8,048 nt of DNA from Desulfurococcales archaeon (GTDB lineage Archaea; Thermoproteota; Thermoprotei_A; Sulfolobales; Desulfurococcaceae). Both the position numbers and the translations under genes were made by a program. Location: positions 1-8,048 of the forward strand of contig JALWQP010000024.1 in NCBI GenBank assembly GCA_027083045.1, in the 5' to 3' direction. Positions 6,317 through 8,048 of this stretch are shown here, piece by piece (the first letter of the stretch is position 1; each line of letters starts with the position of its first letter). The notes below the pieces were generated by a model, which was given only the letters and a program-made list of their open reading frames with translations, had not been told where the DNA came from and made no database searches.

Positions 6317-6812
6317 TTATCGCTGAGCCACATAGCGGGCACAGAGTCTCCTTGGGGCTTGAGGGCACATAGCCGCATACTGGACAGAAAGCACGGTACT
6401 CCCTAGGCTTTTTGATCCCGGTGGTCCTAAGGGGCTTGAACCCTATTCCCATATGGTATAGGAGGTTCTGGAGACTATAGTCATCGGTTATAACTACTAC
6501 CGCTCCACACTTCTTTTTGAGTGTGAGGGCTAGGGCGGCGACAAGTATATCTGTGCGCGATAATTTAACTAGTTCGCCTATCCTTTTAGCGGTTCTCATA
6601 GCTTCATCTATGCTTGCCGATTCAGGCTTAACAACACTGATCCTGCCTATATTAAGTCCTAGCTCTAGGGCTTCCCGGTTCTCCTTATCCTTAACTTCAT
6701 CACACACCTCTGCCGGGACGAAGTAGTCTGCGTTACCTATGTTAGCTATCAAATGATACTTAGCTAGGAGAGCCCCTGTATCAAGTACTATACAGATCTT
6801 TTTATTGGACAA
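6297..6812 (-). CDS. nob1: Nob1, PIN-domain rRNA endonuclease with zinc ribbon
   Basis: Nob1 cuts the precursor of 16S rRNA at the mature 3' end (site D) during late small-subunit assembly. The 171-residue protein has a PIN nuclease domain with acidic metal-binding residues Asp11 (VLDTGALL), Glu35 (VPAEV), Asp88 (SRTDILVAALAL) and Asp110/111 (VITDDYSLQN). A C-terminal rubredoxin-like zinc ribbon CPVC (143-146) and CPLC (158-161) follows, with the basic tail RKRAS. This order and length fit archaeal Nob1 well. I prefer the TTG start at 6812 because GGAGG lies exactly seven bases before it; a GTG at 6863 would add 17 residues and overlap NAD kinase more deeply. The gene overlaps the NAD kinase 3' end by 11 bp and is probably translated with it. 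Its 3' end overlaps the opposing methyltransferase gene by 20 bp. Confidence 0.92.
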   Translation of the reverse strand: MSNKKICIVLDTGALLAKYHLIANIGNADYFVPAEVCDEVKDKENREALELGLNIGRISVVKPESASIDEAMRTAKRIGELVKLSRTDILVAALALTLKKKCGAVVVITDDYSLQNLLYHMGIGFKPLRTTGIKKPREYRAFCPVCGYVPSSPKETLCPLCGSAIIRKRAS

Positions 6813-7656
6813 AAAAGAGCCTCCTCCTATCGAATACTTTCTTAGCCACATCTCTACGTCCACTTAGCCTTATTATTCTAAAACTACGGAAATCCATCTC
6901 AACGAGGAGCTCCGAGCCCTTCTCCATTGATTCCATGTTTTCCCCATCAACGTACAGGTCTACATGACCATGTATTCTAATAAGTAGTTTTGAGAGCCTC
7001 GACACTATTATTGGTTTAATATTCAGCTCCATAGGATTCAAAGGTGCAACGCTGATCCCGCTGATAGAGTACTCCATTAGGCTGCCGCCCACCGACAAGT
7101 TATAGGCGGCCGAGCCAGCAGGCGTCGAGATAATTATCCCGTCTCCATAAAAGAAAAGATGAGATCTCATGCCAGGCGTCACTATCTCTAATTCAAACCT
7201 CAATACTCTCCCATGGTCAATACTTATGAGGGCGGCCTCGTTCAATGCATAGTAGCTGGCTCTAGGTGACAAGACGTGTAATCTGTCGTAATCCTCGATC
7301 ACGAAATCCCCGCTGATAACCCTGTCAATAACACGCTCTATATTATCAGCTCCGATATCCTCATAGAGAATTGTACGTCTACCACAAGGTATTGGTAGGA
7401 TGAGCGGCGTGTTCTCAGGATACACCCTCGATATTTTCAAGAGAGTGCCATCACCGCCAATCCCAACTATTAGGTCAACATATTTCCTCGCGCCACGTAT
7501 TATGTCGTCAACCCAGAACGTCTCGACATCAACACCTCTCGATATAAGAGCTCGGCGAGCGGCCCTTGCTAGCTCTATGCATTTCTCGCTCGGCCTATAA
7601 ACAATATATGCTTCCTTGAAATAACTATTCCTCCGCAACGCCGATCCATACTCCAT
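6802..7656 (-). CDS. nadK: NAD(+) kinase
   Basis: It phosphorylates NAD+ to NADP+ using ATP or polyphosphate, the only source of NADP in the cell. The 284 residues contain the family signature GGDGT (67-71), the conserved NE pair (139-140) in ALNEAALIS, the glycine-rich nucleotide-binding stretch GDGIIISTPAGSAAYNLSVG (171-190), and DG (237-238) in YVDGE near the C-terminus. The loop that in bacterial enzymes reads about N-x-G-x-LGFL is replaced by PIPCGRRTILYED (88-100), which may be a lineage variant. The ATG start has no clear ribosome binding site. A TATA-like TTATTAAT about 19-26 bases before the ATG suggests a leaderless transcript. It is the first gene of a two-gene unit with Nob1: its last codons (Arg-Arg-Arg-Leu, AGGAGGAGGCTC) double as the Nob1 ribosome binding site. 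Confidence 0.93.
   Translation of the reverse strand: MEYGSALRRNSYFKEAYIVYRPSEKCIELARAARRALISRGVDVETFWVDDIIRGARKYVDLIVGIGGDGTLLKISRVYPENTPLILPIPCGRRTILYEDIGADNIERVIDRVISGDFVIEDYDRLHVLSPRASYYALNEAALISIDHGRVLRFELEIVTPGMRSHLFFYGDGIIISTPAGSAAYNLSVGGSLMEYSISGISVAPLNPMELNIKPIIVSRLSKLLIRIHGHVDLYVDGENMESMEKGSELLVEMDFRSFRIIRLSGRRDVAKKVFDRRRLFFVQ
6820..6828 (-). promoter_or_regulatory. Strong ribosome binding site of nob1 inside nadK
   Basis: On the minus strand AGGAGGAGG (6828-6820) ends seven bases before TTG 6812. It encodes three arginines at the end of NAD kinase, so translation of nob1 is likely coupled to that of nadK. This site decides the Nob1 start. Confidence 0.65.
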
Positions 7657-7749
7657 TGGTAAGCATGTCTATGATTAATAAGTAGCAGGCCTATAGTTAA
7701 ACAATTACATAGGCAGATAATAAAAACTAAGATAGGGAGAGAAAACTAC
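7657..7749. promoter_or_regulatory. Divergent promoter region between nadK and the Trm5 gene
   Basis: These 93 bp separate two outward-facing genes. On the minus strand TTATTAAT (7682-7675) is a likely TATA box for nadK, close enough to ATG 7656 to give a leaderless mRNA. On the plus strand, CTATAGTTAAA (7691-7701) and ATAATAAAAA (about 7717-7726) are candidate TATA elements for the Trm5 gene. GGGAG (7735-7739), ten bases before TTG 7750, is its possible ribosome binding site. I cannot tell which plus-strand element is used. Confidence 0.4.
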
Positions 7750-8048
7750 TTGAAATGCATCGAAGTACCTAAGAAGTACGCGGAAAGAACGATAAAAATG
7801 CTTCGAGCCCTGCATATTATGGATAACGAACATATCATTACTAGGAAGGATGACCATGTGTTGATTCCCGTTAAGAAGGAGCCTCCTGCGAATAATGAGT
7901 TAAGTTCTATGCCTATGAGGTTAATAATTTGTGATCCTCCTGTAAAAAAGAAGAAAGTAGTTAAGGTTCCAGCACACGATATCGTGGGAGATATAGCAGT
8001 TGTAAGAGAGAATGTTCTCGAATACATGAGTAGAGAAGAGATCGTGGA
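7750..8048 (+). CDS. trm5: tRNA (guanine37-N1)-methyltransferase aTrm5, N-terminal part
   Basis: The frame runs off the right edge after about 99 residues. Trm5 methylates G37 next to the anticodon with SAM, which prevents frameshifting; in archaea it can also start wyosine synthesis. The visible part matches the N-terminal D1 domain of archaeal Trm5 as I know it from Methanocaldococcus: LKCIEVPKKYAERTIKMLRA at the start, ITRKDDHVLIPV, and then the linker-like HDIVGDIAVV corresponding to the DVVGDLVIL-type segment that begins D2. The SAM-binding catalytic domain lies outside the window, so subtype (a, b or c) cannot be settled. TTG 7750 is chosen because it places the first residues where the family begins and no ATG or GTG lies upstream in frame; the next ATG, at 7789, would cut into the D1 domain. 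Confidence 0.8.
   Translation, partial: MKCIEVPKKYAERTIKMLRALHIMDNEHIITRKDDHVLIPVKKEPPANNELSSMPMRLIICDPPVKKKKVVKVPAHDIVGDIAVVRENVLEYMSREEIV

Noticed and set aside
7746..8027. A 93-codon minus-strand frame antisense to the Trm5 gene
   Set aside because: The plus strand gives a clear Trm5 D1 domain; the antisense product is low-complexity (runs of Phe/Ser/Ile), typical of a shadow.

Overview
The window looks like chromosomal DNA of a hyperthermophilic crenarchaeon (Thermoproteota, probably Desulfurococcales or a relative). The reasons are an archaeal-type gene set (aTrm5-like methyltransferase, Nob1, NSUN6-like PUA methyltransferase, MTA phosphorylase with the thermophile cysteine pattern), a tRNA-Leu with encoded CCA, TATA-box promoters close to start codons, GGTG/GGTGAT-type ribosome binding sites, frequent TTG starts, and heavy use of AGG/AGA and ATA codons. 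I cannot name the species. I see no CRISPR array, insertion sequence or complete mobile element.

Layout. (1) Positions 1-2213, minus strand: a purine-salvage operon. A phosphoribosyltransferase (2169-1486) is followed 20 bp later by S-methyl-5'-thioadenosine phosphorylase (1465-644), then by a SIS-domain-like protein that runs off the left edge. The first two steps fit together: MTA is cleaved to adenine plus methylthioribose-1-phosphate, and adenine plus PRPP gives AMP. What the SIS-like protein adds is unknown. (2) 2272-2359, plus strand: tRNA-Leu(UAG), followed by about 490 bp without an intact gene but with weak, interrupted coding-like traces. (3) 2897-4528, plus: an unrecognised exported, type I membrane-anchored, heavily N-glycosylatable protein. 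(4) 4569-about 5100, minus: a decayed PfkB-family carbohydrate kinase, previously easy to miss because it is broken into three frames. (5) 5168-6316, plus: NSUN6-like PUA + RNA cytosine-C5 methyltransferase. It overlaps tail to tail by 20 bp with (6) a minus-strand pair, NAD kinase (7656-6802) then Nob1 endonuclease (6812-6297), whose genes overlap by 11 bp. (7) 7750-edge, plus: the start of aTrm5, divergent from NAD kinase.

The right half is therefore mostly RNA maturation and modification (Trm5, NSUN6, Nob1) plus NADP supply. The left half is adenine/methylthioadenosine salvage. I found no convincing new defence or mobile system. The points most worth a second look are the SIS-like partner of the MTA-salvage genes, the glycosylated surface protein, and the recent PfkB pseudogene with lesions that can be read base by base.
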